DNA of 55,803 nt from Proteiniphilum sp. UBA1403 (GTDB lineage: Bacteria; Bacteroidota; Bacteroidia; Bacteroidales; Dysgonomonadaceae): contig DBQD01000023.1 in NCBI GenBank assembly GCA_002305715.1, forward strand, positions 7,099 through 62,901, in the 5' to 3' direction. A program made the translations under genes and the position numbers. Each line of letters starts with the position of its first letter. The stretch's first letter is position 1. Positions 26,438-35,554 of the stretch are shown here, piece after piece. The notes beneath the pieces were generated by a model. The model worked only from the letters and a program-made list of their open reading frames with translations. It did no database searches and was not told the origin of the DNA.

Positions 26438-27787
26438 ATGCAGACAGAGAATCCCACAGAAAAAAAACTATTCATAGAAACGTATGGCTGCCAAATGAAT
26501 GTGGCAGATAGCGAGGTTGTTGCCTCCATCATGGAAATGGATGGCTACACCCTAACCGATAGCGACAAGGATGCCGATGCCATCTTTGTAAACACCTGTT
26601 CCATTAGAGAGAATGCCGAACAGAAGGTTATTCAACGACTGGAATACTTCAATTCGTTGAAAAGAAAACGTAAAGACAACCTCATTGTTGGGGTATTGGG
26701 TTGCATGGCCGAACGGGCAAAATCGGAACTTATTGATCGCCATCATGTGGATGTGGTAGTGGGCCCCGATGCCTACCTCGACCTCCCCAACCTGGTGGGT
26801 GCAGCAGAGCGTGGAGAGAAGGCCATGAACATTCAGCTTTCCAAGACGGAAACCTACAAAGATGTGATCCCGTTGAAGATGGAGGGAAGTAACATCTCAG
26901 GATATATCTCTATCATGCGTGGGTGCGACAAATTTTGTCACTACTGCATCGTCCCCTTCACTCGCGGTCGCGAGCGTAGCCGAGAGCCGGAGAGCATTCT
27001 CAATGAGTTGCGTGTTATGCGGGATAAGGGATTTAGGGAAGCAGTCTTGTTGGGTCAGAATGTAAATTCGTACCGCTATCAAGATGGTGAGAGAACCATT
27101 AAATTTCACGAACTCCTGGCCATGGTGGCAGAGGAAGCACCGGGGATGCGTATTCGCTTCACTACCTCCCACCCGTGGGATATGAACAACGAAACACTGG
27201 AGACCATTGCTCGCTACGATAACCTCTGCAACTACATACACTTGCCAGTACAGTCGGGTAGCTCGCGCATGCTTAAGCTGATGAATCGTCGGTATAACAG
27301 GGAATGGTATCTTGAGCGAATCGAGGCCATCAAGCGGATCATTCCGGGTTGTGGACTTTCGACTGACATCATGTGTGGTTTTCATTCCGAGACCGAAGAG
27401 GATCATCAGGACACTCTTTCACTGATGCGTGAGGTAGGATTCGACTCTGCCTTCATGTTCAAGTATTCAGAAAGACCGGGAACATATGCCGCCAAGAAAC
27501 TGGAAGACGATGTTCCGGAGGAGGTGAAAAACCGACGTTTGCAAGAGATCATCGACTTGCAGTTGGAGCTATCACGTAAAAGTAACGAGATGGATATGGG
27601 CAAAGAATTTGTTATTCTCACAGAGGGATTCTCAAAACGCTCACGTGAACAACTATTTGGACGAACCGACCAGAACAAGGTAGTTATTATCGACAAGAAA
27701 CATCATCGTATTGGAGAATTCGTGAAAGTCAAAATAACCGGATATACCCCGGCAACGCTCCTTGGTGTTGCTATTGATTCTGAATGA
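26438..27787 (+). CDS. miaB: tRNA-2-methylthio-N6-dimethylallyladenosine synthase
   Basis: 449 residues. Radical-SAM methylthiotransferase that adds a methylthio group to i6A37 in tRNAs reading UNN codons. The N-terminal domain holds cluster ligands Cys18 (ETYGCQMN), Cys54 (VNTCSIRENA) and Cys89 (VLGCMAER). The radical-SAM motif is Cys163-Cys167-Cys170 (RGCDKFCHYC), followed by PFTRGRERSR. A C-terminal TRAM domain runs from about residue 385. Length and motifs fit MiaB rather than MtaB or RimO. Confidence 0.95.
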   Translation: MQTENPTEKKLFIETYGCQMNVADSEVVASIMEMDGYTLTDSDKDADAIFVNTCSIRENAEQKVIQRLEYFNSLKRKRKDNLIVGVLGCMAERAKSELIDRHHVDVVVGPDAYLDLPNLVGAAERGEKAMNIQLSKTETYKDVIPLKMEGSNISGYISIMRGCDKFCHYCIVPFTRGRERSREPESILNELRVMRDKGFREAVLLGQNVNSYRYQDGERTIKFHELLAMVAEEAPGMRIRFTTSHPWDMNNETLETIARYDNLCNYIHLPVQSGSSRMLKLMNRRYNREWYLERIEAIKRIIPGCGLSTDIMCGFHSETEEDHQDTLSLMREVGFDSAFMFKYSERPGTYAAKKLEDDVPEEVKNRRLQEIIDLQLELSRKSNEMDMGKEFVILTEGFSKRSREQLFGRTDQNKVVIIDKKHHRIGEFVKVKITGYTPATLLGVAIDSE

Positions 27788-27935
27788 TTTAAATGAGATA
27801 GCGTAGTTTGTCAAAACTTTTTTTGCCGTAGAAACGTTTAACATATATAGAAACCTCAACGAAATTGACAAATTAGGTCTACATGGAATAAACCATCATT
27901 AATGTAGAAGTATTCACCTTTAAAACGCAAAAATT

Positions 27936-28178
27936 ATGAAATCAGAAGCTAAATTACTATTAGGTTTGGGAATTGGAATCGCACTAGGTGCTGCCGTTGG
28001 TTATATTATGGGGACCGACAAAAAAGAAGAGTGGCTGGAGCATGCCAATGAAATTGCCGACAAAGTTAAAGCAAATGTAAAAGCTGCCATGTACAAAGGC
28101 AAGAGTGAAGTTGAAGATTTAAAGGAAGATCTTGACGACATTGCTGAAATTGCAAAGAAAGAACTTGCCAAACAATAA
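27936..28178 (+). CDS. YtxH-domain small protein
   Basis: 80 residues: an N-terminal glycine-rich membrane helix (LGLGIGIALGAAVGYIMG) followed by an amphipathic, Lys/Glu-rich helical tail. This is the YtxH-like layout common in general-stress proteins. It is the first of three small genes in tandem (26 bases to the next). A weak hairpin with a T-run at about 27805-27824 may end miaB before it. Confidence 0.7.
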   Translation: MKSEAKLLLGLGIGIALGAAVGYIMGTDKKEEWLEHANEIADKVKANVKAAMYKGKSEVEDLKEDLDDIAEIAKKELAKQ

Positions 28179-28204
28179 CAGACACTCAAACACCCCGGGA
28201 AACG

Positions 28205-28582
28205 ATGGAAGAAAAAAAAGTAAGTACGCTGTTTGAGGAGATGCGGGATGATATATCCAACTATGTCAATACCACCCTTGAGCTCGGAAAACTGGAAGTG
28301 ATAGAAAAAATTAGCATAAGCGCTTCAGCGGTAGTACATGCTCTTATGCTATCCGGTGCCCTGGTGATTGCTCTCTTTTTTATGCTTATTACTGCTGCGT
28401 TTTATCTGAGTGAGTTGTTTCAGAACTTCTGGATTGGATTCGGTATTATTGCTGCGTTCGCCTTGTTGGTTACACTCATCATTTTCATCTCAGGGAAAAC
28501 GTTCAAGCAAAAATTCACCAGCCGTGTTGTCAGTTTTCTTATGAAGAGTGACGATAATGATGAAAAAAAAAGCAAAAAATGA
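28205..28582 (+). CDS. Phage holin superfamily III-like membrane protein
   Basis: 125 residues. A polar N-terminal segment (about 1-45) is followed by two hydrophobic helices (about 46-70 and 77-97) and a Lys/Asp-rich tail. It resembles the Actinobacterial holin-X/YqjE-type proteins found beside YtxH and YqjD-like genes; there is no phage context, so it is unlikely to be a lysis protein. The last codon overlaps the next start (ATGA). Confidence 0.65.
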   Translation: MEEKKVSTLFEEMRDDISNYVNTTLELGKLEVIEKISISASAVVHALMLSGALVIALFFMLITAAFYLSELFQNFWIGFGIIAAFALLVTLIIFISGKTFKQKFTSRVVSFLMKSDDNDEKKSKK

Positions 28583-28962
28583 GTACGAATAAATTAACTC
28601 CGCTTGAAGAGCTTCGTTTGGAAAAGAAACGATTGAGGGAAGAACGGGCTGTTGCAGGCAAACGTCTTTCAACTCAATTAGAGTACTTGAACAACAACTG
28701 GGGTGTGATGCTCACAAAAGAGGTGACATCAACCTTCAAGTCAAGATTTGCTGAATCAGTGTGTAATTTATCGGAGGGCGCAACCGGTTCCATTGTACCT
28801 TTTCTCACAAAAGGATCCAATCCCTTGATAAATCTTGCCTTATCGAGTTTACCGTCGATTGGTTCGCTTGCTTGGGGTGTGGCAAGACCTGCAATATTTG
28901 CCTTTGTAGCAAGAAAAGCAACCTCCTTCCTGTTTGGAAGAAGAAAGAGGTCGAGACGATAA
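28579..28962 (+). CDS. Hypothetical protein of the YtxH/holin-like trio
   Basis: 127 residues. A charged N-terminal helix (EELRLEKKRLREERAV), a middle region, and a moderately hydrophobic C-terminal stretch ending in a basic RRKRSRR tail. Translation is coupled to the previous gene by a 4-base overlap. No known domain recognised; position resembles YqjK in the proteobacterial yqjDEK cluster but similarity is not evident. Confidence 0.6.
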   Translation: MSTNKLTPLEELRLEKKRLREERAVAGKRLSTQLEYLNNNWGVMLTKEVTSTFKSRFAESVCNLSEGATGSIVPFLTKGSNPLINLALSSLPSIGSLAWGVARPAIFAFVARKATSFLFGRRKRSRR

Positions 28963-28978
28963 ATCCCTATAGTTATTA

Positions 28979-31261
28979 TTAAAGTGTTGATCTGTGGACG
29001 GTGCTTACACCGTCCACTTTTGCTATCTTGGTACAGAGCTGATTCACCTCTTCAGCACTGTGTACATGCAGGTTGAATTGACCTTCAAAAATACCATCTT
29101 TAGACGCAACATTCACACTCTGAATATTTACAACCACATCTTCGGCCAGTTTGGCTAAGATGGTACTGAGAATACCAATGCGATCGATACCGGTGAACGA
29201 TATGGAAGCCAAGAAGGAATACTGTCGATAGTCGCCCCACGACACGGCAATGATGCGATCGCCAAAGCTCGATTTCAGTTTCAACCCTGTTTGACAGGAG
29301 CGCTTGTGCACCTCCACCTCCTCTTTTTGGGTGACATAGCCAAACACATCATCACCTGGCAACGGATTGCAGCATGCAGGTACGATAAAGTTCTTCCGAA
29401 ACTTCACTTCGGTGAGTTGATACACCTCTTTTCGGTTAATTTTTGTCTGTTTCGGTTCGAGAGATAGCGCTGCAGACCCCACCTCTTTATTCTCACTACG
29501 TGAATCGGCCGCGTTCTTCTTAATCGCACTCATAGCTTGCTTCATATAGCGAACAAAGAGGTTATCCTGCTTCTCAGGAACCTCCTTAATCTTGAAGAAT
29601 GCATCCTTACTGGCAGGTAGGATTACATCGTTATTTCCAATCATGTAGTATAAGTCCTCCTTATTCTCTGCTTTATAGGACTGGAGAATTTTGTTGAACA
29701 GCACATTGTCGATGGGTTCGTTTTTGAACAATTCGTAAAGCATGTTCTTCCCCTTCTCAGCAATGGTACGCCTTTGTCGGCGCAGGGAGGCCTCAATCTT
29801 TGTGCGTGCCTTTGCTGTGGAGACAAAGTTAAGCCACTCGGGTTGGGGGTTGACCGATTGTGATGTAAGTATCTCTATTTGATCGCCACTGCGGAGTTTC
29901 TGACTCAAGGGAACCAACGTATGGTTCACCTTGGCACCTAGACAATGGTCGCCAATACGGGTATGAATGGTATAGGCAAAGTCTAGTGCTGTAGCGCCCT
30001 GAGGCAGTGTTTTAATTTCCCCTTTGGGTGTAAATACAAAAATCTCGGAAGAGAATAGGTTCATCTTCACCGTATCCAAGAAGTCGATTGCATTAGGATT
30101 GGGGTTGGAAAGTATCTCCTGAATGGTTTTCAACCACTTATCCAATTCGTTGTCTTCCTCTATTCTGTTTTCCTTGTATTTCCAATGTGCTGCAAATCCC
30201 TTTTCGGCAATATCATCCATTCTCCGACTTCTGATCTGAATCTCAATCCACTTTCCATCGGGTCCCATTACGGTAAGGTGTAGCGCCTGATAGCCATTGG
30301 CTTTAGGATGACTCACCCAATCACGGATACGGTCGGGACGAAGTCTGTAAATATCGGTGATGACAGAGTAAATATCCCAACACTGTTTCTTCTCATCAAT
30401 TCCCTCATGAATTTCAAAGATAATGCGCACAGCAAAAAGATCATATACCTCGCTGAATTCGATGCCCTTATTCTGCATCTTGTTCCAGATGGAGTAAACC
30501 GACTTCACCCGAGCTCGCATCTCATATGTGATGCCCATTTTGTCGAGCGCCTTGATGACCGGCTCGGCAAAATGTTCGTAAATCATGTTTCGTTCGGGTG
30601 CTGTCTCTTCAATCTTTTTGGTGAGATCGGCATAAGCCTCGGGGTGTTCATATTTGAAGCAGAGTTCCTCCAGCTCGGTCTTAATGGCAAATAGACCTAG
30701 GCGGTGAGCCAGCGGAGCGTAAATATAGAGGGTCTCTCCTGTAATTTTGAACTGCTTTGTGGGAGCCATTGAGGAGAGTGTGCGCATGTTGTGCAATCGG
30801 TCGGCAATCTTTATCAAGATCACACGAATATCGTCAGACATGGTGAGCAACAACTTGCGGAAATTCTCCGCCTGCGCAGATACATTCTCTCCAAACATTC
30901 CGCTAGATATCTTTGTCAGCCCGTCTACAATCTGAGCAATCTTATCACCAAACAGGGCACGGATATCTTCAGTCGTGTAATCGGTATCCTCTACCACATC
31001 GTGCAGTAATGCCGAACATATAGATGTTGAGCCCAACCCCATCTCACTTGAGACAATACGAGCTACAGCCAACGGATGCATGATATAGGGTTCACCCGAA
31101 CGCCGTCGAGCACCCTTGTGTGCTTCCTTGGCCATATTAAATGCACGGGTAATGATATCCACCTTCCGTCGGTGATTGGAATTCAGGTAGTCTTGCAGCA
31201 ATCCCTGAAACTCCTTTTCAATCATCTGTTCTTCCAGAATCTGTTTATCTTCGTCACTCAT
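28979..31261 (-). CDS. Bifunctional (p)ppGpp synthetase/hydrolase (RelA/SpoT homologue)
   Basis: 760 residues from ATG 31261 (MSDEDKQILEEQ); the 37 codons before it are unlike the family. The order is HD hydrolase (about 30-190, His62 and HDVVED at 87-92), synthetase (about 240-350, with RVKSVYSIWNKM and GYQALHL), TGS (about 400-460), a helical and zinc-finger region (ACCNPLPGDD) and a C-terminal ACT domain. It makes and degrades the stringent-response alarmone. The HD residues look intact, so hydrolase activity is expected. Convergent with the trio upstream; 16 bases separate the two stops. Confidence 0.95.
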   Translation of the reverse strand: MSDEDKQILEEQMIEKEFQGLLQDYLNSNHRRKVDIITRAFNMAKEAHKGARRRSGEPYIMHPLAVARIVSSEMGLGSTSICSALLHDVVEDTDYTTEDIRALFGDKIAQIVDGLTKISSGMFGENVSAQAENFRKLLLTMSDDIRVILIKIADRLHNMRTLSSMAPTKQFKITGETLYIYAPLAHRLGLFAIKTELEELCFKYEHPEAYADLTKKIEETAPERNMIYEHFAEPVIKALDKMGITYEMRARVKSVYSIWNKMQNKGIEFSEVYDLFAVRIIFEIHEGIDEKKQCWDIYSVITDIYRLRPDRIRDWVSHPKANGYQALHLTVMGPDGKWIEIQIRSRRMDDIAEKGFAAHWKYKENRIEEDNELDKWLKTIQEILSNPNPNAIDFLDTVKMNLFSSEIFVFTPKGEIKTLPQGATALDFAYTIHTRIGDHCLGAKVNHTLVPLSQKLRSGDQIEILTSQSVNPQPEWLNFVSTAKARTKIEASLRRQRRTIAEKGKNMLYELFKNEPIDNVLFNKILQSYKAENKEDLYYMIGNNDVILPASKDAFFKIKEVPEKQDNLFVRYMKQAMSAIKKNAADSRSENKEVGSAALSLEPKQTKINRKEVYQLTEVKFRKNFIVPACCNPLPGDDVFGYVTQKEEVEVHKRSCQTGLKLKSSFGDRIIAVSWGDYRQYSFLASISFTGIDRIGILSTILAKLAEDVVVNIQSVNVASKDGIFEGQFNLHVHSAEEVNQLCTKIAKVDGVSTVHRSTL

Positions 31262-31439
31262 AGGGTAGTTCGACAAGTTTAAAGCCGTAATGTTTAAAGT
31301 AAACGAAATTACAAATAAATCAGCACATAAAATAAATGTACTTGATTTTTTTTGTGGAATTACACATCTCACATTGAATGCCGGATTACGATCTGTTAAT
31401 AGTCTCCGTAGTTCACAGGGTTAAATGAGTGAAAGTTCC
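31262..31439. other. Divergent spacer between the RelA/SpoT gene and the thiamine riboswitch
   Basis: AT-rich region. On the minus strand TACATTTA (near match to TAnnTTTG) lies about 75 bases before the RelA/SpoT start; nothing else stands out. Confidence 0.35.
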
Positions 31440-31469
31440 TTGCTTATTGAATAAAAAGGAGTATCTTTG
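31440..31469 (+). promoter_or_regulatory. Promoter of the thiamine uptake operon
   Basis: TTG (31440-31442), 19-base spacer, TATCTTTG (31462-31469): a full consensus match. Transcription would start about 31475, at the 5' edge of the riboswitch. Confidence 0.75.
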
Positions 31470-31473
31470 CCCG

Positions 31474-31550
31474 ACAACAGGGGTGCCCCAAAAGTACGGG
31501 CTGAGATCATACCCAATCACCTGATCCGGATAATGCCGGCGTAGGGAAAC
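31474..31550 (+). ncRNA. TPP riboswitch (THI element)
   Basis: The conserved THI-box parts are present: ACAGGGGTGCC at 31477-31487, CTGAGAT at 31501-31507, ACCCAATCACCTGATCCGG (31511-31529) and ATAATGCCGGCGTAGGGAA (31531-31549). Thiamine pyrophosphate binding represses expression in this class. An 8-bp hairpin downstream (31552-31578) is the likely expression platform. It controls the TonB receptor and pnuT. Confidence 0.95.
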
Positions 31551-31551
31551 A

Positions 31552-31578
31552 AAAGTGCTCTTAGGTTGGTAGCACTTT
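31552..31578 (+). terminator. Hairpin downstream of the TPP riboswitch
   Basis: AAAGTGCT (31552-31559) pairs perfectly with AGCACTTT (31571-31578) across an 11-base loop. The T-rich stretch is about 15 bases further on (CTTATTTTATTCCCCTTTTTT), so it may attenuate transcription or mask initiation; which is not clear from sequence. Confidence 0.45.
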
Positions 31579-31683
31579 CAATGGTATACATCTTATTTTA
31601 TTCCCCTTTTTTATTTCACGAACCAGATGCACAAAACCTCAGTTAGATGCTGTTGGCTTGGTGCATCCTAAAACTTTATGTAA

Positions 31684-33960
31684 ATGAAAAAGGTTTTCTT
31701 TTTGTACATGCTGATAGGTTTATCAGCAACAGGTTATCAACTGGCAGCTAGTCCTGATGCTGCATCTTCCCGAAAGAAGGATGCTTACGAAGTATCCCCT
31801 GACAGCCTCAATCACATTCAACTCGAAGAGTTGGTTGTCTCCTCCACAAGAGCTGGAAGCAAAACACCGGTCTCCTACTCCAACATCAGCGCATTGGATA
31901 TAAAAAAACAAAATGTAGCGCGAAATATCCCGGCTATTCTGCAGTCTACTCCGTCGTTGGTCTCTTTCACAGAGGATGGACTGGGTGTGGGTAACACCTA
32001 CTTCCGGATACGAGGTACGGATGCAACGCGCATCAACGTCACACTGAATGGAATGCCGCTTAACAATCCGGAAAGTCAGGAGGTATTCTGGGTGAACCTT
32101 CCGGACCTTTCCAACTCGCTGCAAAACATTCAAATTCAGCGTGGTGTGGGAACATCAACCAACGGATCTGCGGCCTTTGGTGCCAGCATCTCGCTGCAGA
32201 CAACCGGTGCTCGCTCTGAGAGTTATGGAGAAGCATCGACTGCTGTAGGTAGTTACGGAACGTTCCTCTCTCATATTGCTGCCGGTACGGGTATATTAGA
32301 GAACGGTCTCTCTTTCGATGCTCGCTTCTCTCGTGTGCTGGGTGATGGCTATGTGAGAAATGGTAGCGTGGACCATACAAACTTCTATGCGGTACTATCG
32401 CACTATACCAATCGGCAGCTGATTCGCTTGACTTACCTGAAAGGGGTGCAACATACGGGCATCACATGGGAGGGTGTCTCCGAAGAACAAATGAAGGATC
32501 CTCAATATGGCCGCCGCTACAACCCAGCCGGAGAATATACCGATGTAGCGGGGAATCGGCTCTATTACGACAACGAGACTGACAATTATGACTCCGATAT
32601 TTTGCAGCTAACGATCTCTCGTGAGCTGAGCAACTTCTTGGTGCTTAATGGTGGTCTCAGCTACCATCATGGCTATGGTTATTATGAGAACTATAGAGAG
32701 GACAACAAATTCTCCGACTTTGGTCTCCCTTCGCAAATAATTAACGGAGTAACTTATGATGAGAGCGACTTTATCCGTCGCAAACTGATGGAGAATGATT
32801 TTTATGTGGTAAATCTGGGTCTCAGCTATACACGAAGTAGGATAAAACTGACCTTTGGGGGAATGTATAGTTGGTACGACGGCAACCATTTCGGGCGACT
32901 GCCATGGATCAAATTCAATCAATCTATTGCGGATGATTATGAATGGTATCGTAATGTAGGAAAGAAAACTGAAGTCAACTTGTTCGCCAAAGCTGATTAT
33001 CAATTGAATGAGTTGACCTCTTTGTTTGGCGACCTGCAGTACAGAACGATCAATTACAGGTTCACCGGAATTGACGATGACATGATGGATCTTACTGGTA
33101 AGTTTAACTATCACTTCCTAAACCCCAAAGTGGGTGTTAATGTCAACTTGAATGAAAAAAGTAGGGTGTATGCTTCTGCAGCAGTGGGTCAGCGTGAACC
33201 GTTGCGTACCGACTTAAAGGATGGAATCAAAGGTGAATCGGTATCTCCCATACAGCCGGAGCGAATGATAGACTATGAGCTGGGATATCAATATCGCAGC
33301 GACGAAGGTGTTCAATTGGGTGCGAACCTCTATTACATGGACTACCACAACCAGATGGTGCAGACCGGGAAGCTGAACGATGTTGGATACAAACTTATGG
33401 AGAACGTAAAAAAGAGCTACCGCGCCGGCTTGGAGATAGAGGCAGCTGTTCCTTTATGGGATAACAAAATAAGGATCGATGCCAATGCTACGTTCAGCAA
33501 GAATAAGATTATTGATTATGTGGCCTGGTTCGACCAGTATGATAACCAGAACGACTGGGGATGGGTGGGTCAGGTCTCCAAAGAGTATGGAACTACCGAC
33601 ATCTCCTTCTCTCCCAACGTAATAAGTGCGGCAGGCATCACTTGGCAACCTACATCGGCACTCTATGTGAACCTGATGGGGAAATATGTAGGTAAACAAT
33701 ACATGGATAATACCTCCGATGTTACCAAATCTATTGATTCCTATTTTGTGAGCAATCTCTCGGCGGGTTATACATTCAAGAAGAGTGCCATTGGCTTCTT
33801 TAACCTACAAGTATTCGTAAACAACCTCTTTAATAGGGAGTATGTAGCGAACGGATGGGCAGCAACAGATACCTTTGCCGACGGCAGCAGCATACATTGG
33901 ATTGGTTATTATCCCCAAGCCACCCGCAATTACATGATGCGACTCACTCTTTCATTTTAA
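31684..33960 (+). CDS. TonB-dependent outer-membrane receptor, predicted thiamine transporter
   Basis: 758 residues. Signal peptide (about 1-22), a TonB-box-like stretch at LEELVVSS, a plug domain (about 50-170, with IRGTDATRINVTLNGMPLN) and a beta-barrel ending in a C-terminal aromatic residue (LTLSF). It lacks the N-terminal carboxypeptidase-like extension of SusC proteins. The TPP riboswitch and the downstream pnuT gene identify thiamine or a thiamine phosphate as the likely substrate, as for the OMP-thi receptor of B. thetaiotaomicron. The substrate is inferred from context, not from a residue signature. Confidence 0.88.
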   Translation: MKKVFFLYMLIGLSATGYQLAASPDAASSRKKDAYEVSPDSLNHIQLEELVVSSTRAGSKTPVSYSNISALDIKKQNVARNIPAILQSTPSLVSFTEDGLGVGNTYFRIRGTDATRINVTLNGMPLNNPESQEVFWVNLPDLSNSLQNIQIQRGVGTSTNGSAAFGASISLQTTGARSESYGEASTAVGSYGTFLSHIAAGTGILENGLSFDARFSRVLGDGYVRNGSVDHTNFYAVLSHYTNRQLIRLTYLKGVQHTGITWEGVSEEQMKDPQYGRRYNPAGEYTDVAGNRLYYDNETDNYDSDILQLTISRELSNFLVLNGGLSYHHGYGYYENYREDNKFSDFGLPSQIINGVTYDESDFIRRKLMENDFYVVNLGLSYTRSRIKLTFGGMYSWYDGNHFGRLPWIKFNQSIADDYEWYRNVGKKTEVNLFAKADYQLNELTSLFGDLQYRTINYRFTGIDDDMMDLTGKFNYHFLNPKVGVNVNLNEKSRVYASAAVGQREPLRTDLKDGIKGESVSPIQPERMIDYELGYQYRSDEGVQLGANLYYMDYHNQMVQTGKLNDVGYKLMENVKKSYRAGLEIEAAVPLWDNKIRIDANATFSKNKIIDYVAWFDQYDNQNDWGWVGQVSKEYGTTDISFSPNVISAAGITWQPTSALYVNLMGKYVGKQYMDNTSDVTKSIDSYFVSNLSAGYTFKKSAIGFFNLQVFVNNLFNREYVANGWAATDTFADGSSIHWIGYYPQATRNYMMRLTLSF

Positions 33961-33965
33961 ACCAT

Positions 33966-34574
33966 ATGCAAACCATCGAAATAATCGGCGCTCTCATCGG
34001 TCTACTCTATTTATATCTGGAGTATAAGGCCAACATGTGGTTATGGCCAATAGGCGTTGTGATGCCGGTGGTTTACATCTGGATATTCTTCCAGAGTAAG
34101 TTTTATGCCGATATGGGGGTCAACATCTATTACTTCTTTGCCAGCATCTATGGTTGGATATACTGGACTCGACATAGAAAAAAGGAAGAAGAGGAATTAC
34201 CTGTCACCCACACTCCGAAACGGCACCTGCTGCCGTTAACGGTGGTGGGTGTGGTTCTTTTTGCAGTAATTGCGTTTATACTAACACGACACACCGACAG
34301 TCCGGTACCATATGGCGACAGCTTCACCACCGCTTTGAGTATTCTTGGGATGTGGTTGCTGGCTCGAAAACATGTGGAGCAGTGGTTGTTCTGGTTCATG
34401 GTAAATGTCGTCTCCAGTGGACTCTATCTCTGGAAAGGATTATACCCCACCTCCATCCTCTTTGCGATTTATTCGGTAATTTCCGTATTGGGATATTTTA
34501 AATGGAAACGAATGGCCATGGCTCAACCAACAATAGCATCGGTCAGCTCATCGAGTGAGAATCCGGCGAAGTAG
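33966..34574 (+). CDS. pnuT: PnuC-family thiamine transporter (PnuT)
   Basis: 202 residues from ATG 33966, 5 bases after the receptor stop. A frame that opens at 33855 would overlap the receptor and is rejected. About seven membrane helices are predicted, with the WLWPIGVV and YGWIYWTRHR segments typical of PnuC-type carriers that move vitamins by facilitated diffusion and are driven by intracellular phosphorylation. Co-control by the TPP riboswitch makes thiamine the likely cargo. The pyrophosphokinase that would trap it is at 44624, not adjacent. Its 3' end overlaps the convergent lplA by 52 bases. Confidence 0.9.
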   Translation: MQTIEIIGALIGLLYLYLEYKANMWLWPIGVVMPVVYIWIFFQSKFYADMGVNIYYFFASIYGWIYWTRHRKKEEEELPVTHTPKRHLLPLTVVGVVLFAVIAFILTRHTDSPVPYGDSFTTALSILGMWLLARKHVEQWLFWFMVNVVSSGLYLWKGLYPTSILFAIYSVISVLGYFKWKRMAMAQPTIASVSSSSENPAK

Positions 34575-35518
34575 GGTGTGAAATCGAACGAAGCGAGTTT
34601 TTGACGAACATCCTCAGGGGTGTACTTCACACCCTTCAAGAGTTGCTGAACCGCTGTAAGGTCGCTCTTCACACCGAAGAACGTGCCGTAAAATGTGATA
34701 TCGTCGATTAATCCTTTTTTCGTATTGACAAACACCTGGGTCTTACCTGCAGTGTAACGTCGCTCGCGTACAATCTCTGCAACCGGATTTGTGCCAAAGT
34801 TCCAGTTCCAATTGCCAAATTTTGCCGCTCTATTTTGCTCAATAATCTGCAACTCCTCTTCGTTGAAGTGATACTCCTGCATCTCGGGGTACTTCCGTTT
34901 CATATGCTCCAGGATTCGGTCGGCAAATTGTGTCACCGTAATCTTTACAGGCAGATTGGGTAGAATATTGTCGACACGACTGCGTACCGATTTTACCCCT
35001 TTGGCTTCCACAACCTCGGTCGATGTCTCCAACGCTTTTGAGAGAACCGTCAGATCCACATCAAACAAGATGCAGCCGTGGTGCATGACCCTTCCATCGA
35101 GATAAGCCTGTGCGTTACCACTGATCTTTTTACCCTGAATGGTGATATCGTTTCGTCCTGAGAACTCAGCTTCCACACCCAAATCATTCAGAGTTTGAAT
35201 GACTGGTTCGGAGAATGCTTTGAAATCGAAACTACGACTATCGCGATCCTCGTTGGAGATGATTGTATAGTTCAAGTTATTGAGGTCGTGGTACACAGCA
35301 CCACCACCCGAGATGCGTCGGACCACGTGGATACCCTTCTCCTGCACATACCTCTCGTTGATCTCTGCATGGGTATTCTGATTCTTACCCACAATAATAG
35401 AGGGTTCGTTAATCCACAGGATAAAGATCTTGTCGAACTGAGTCAACTGTTTAAAGCAATATTCCTCAAGGGCGATGTTAAAGTCGGGCTTGGTCGATTT
35501 ATTTACGATATATATCAT
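34523..35518 (-). CDS. lplA: Lipoate-protein ligase A
   Basis: 331 residues from ATG 35518 (MIYIVNKSTKPDFN); the 17 codons upstream are rejected because the promoter lies within them. Attaches free lipoate to lipoyl domains in two steps via lipoyl-AMP. RRISGGGAVYHDL is the conserved binding loop and GRNDITIQGKKISG holds the adenylate-contacting lysines. It sits just downstream of the PDH genes with its own promoter. Convergent overlap with pnuT. Confidence 0.93.
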   Translation of the reverse strand: MIYIVNKSTKPDFNIALEEYCFKQLTQFDKIFILWINEPSIIVGKNQNTHAEINERYVQEKGIHVVRRISGGGAVYHDLNNLNYTIISNEDRDSRSFDFKAFSEPVIQTLNDLGVEAEFSGRNDITIQGKKISGNAQAYLDGRVMHHGCILFDVDLTVLSKALETSTEVVEAKGVKSVRSRVDNILPNLPVKITVTQFADRILEHMKRKYPEMQEYHFNEEELQIIEQNRAAKFGNWNWNFGTNPVAEIVRERRYTAGKTQVFVNTKKGLIDDITFYGTFFGVKSDLTAVQQLLKGVKYTPEDVRQKLASFDFTPYFAGFSLDELTDAIVG

Positions 35519-35546
35519 GGAGTTTTCTACAATTATATGAATCGTA

Positions 35547-35554
35547 CAAAGGTA
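35547..35554 (-). promoter_or_regulatory. -7 box of lplA, abutting the PDH terminator
   Basis: Minus-strand TACCTTTG matches TAnnTTTG and directly follows the T-run of the PDH terminator hairpin. The leader would be about 22 bases. No -33 TTG at standard spacing. Confidence 0.55.

Noticed and set aside
28205..28582. True phage holin
   Set aside because: No lysin, phage structural gene or integrase nearby; context is a small membrane-protein cluster.
30308..30694. 128-codon frame opposite the RelA/SpoT gene
   Set aside because: Antisense shadow; no membrane or domain features and no promoter.
33855..33965. Upstream extension of pnuT
   Set aside because: Would overlap the receptor gene by over 100 bases; ATG 33966 gives a normal PnuC-type N-terminus.
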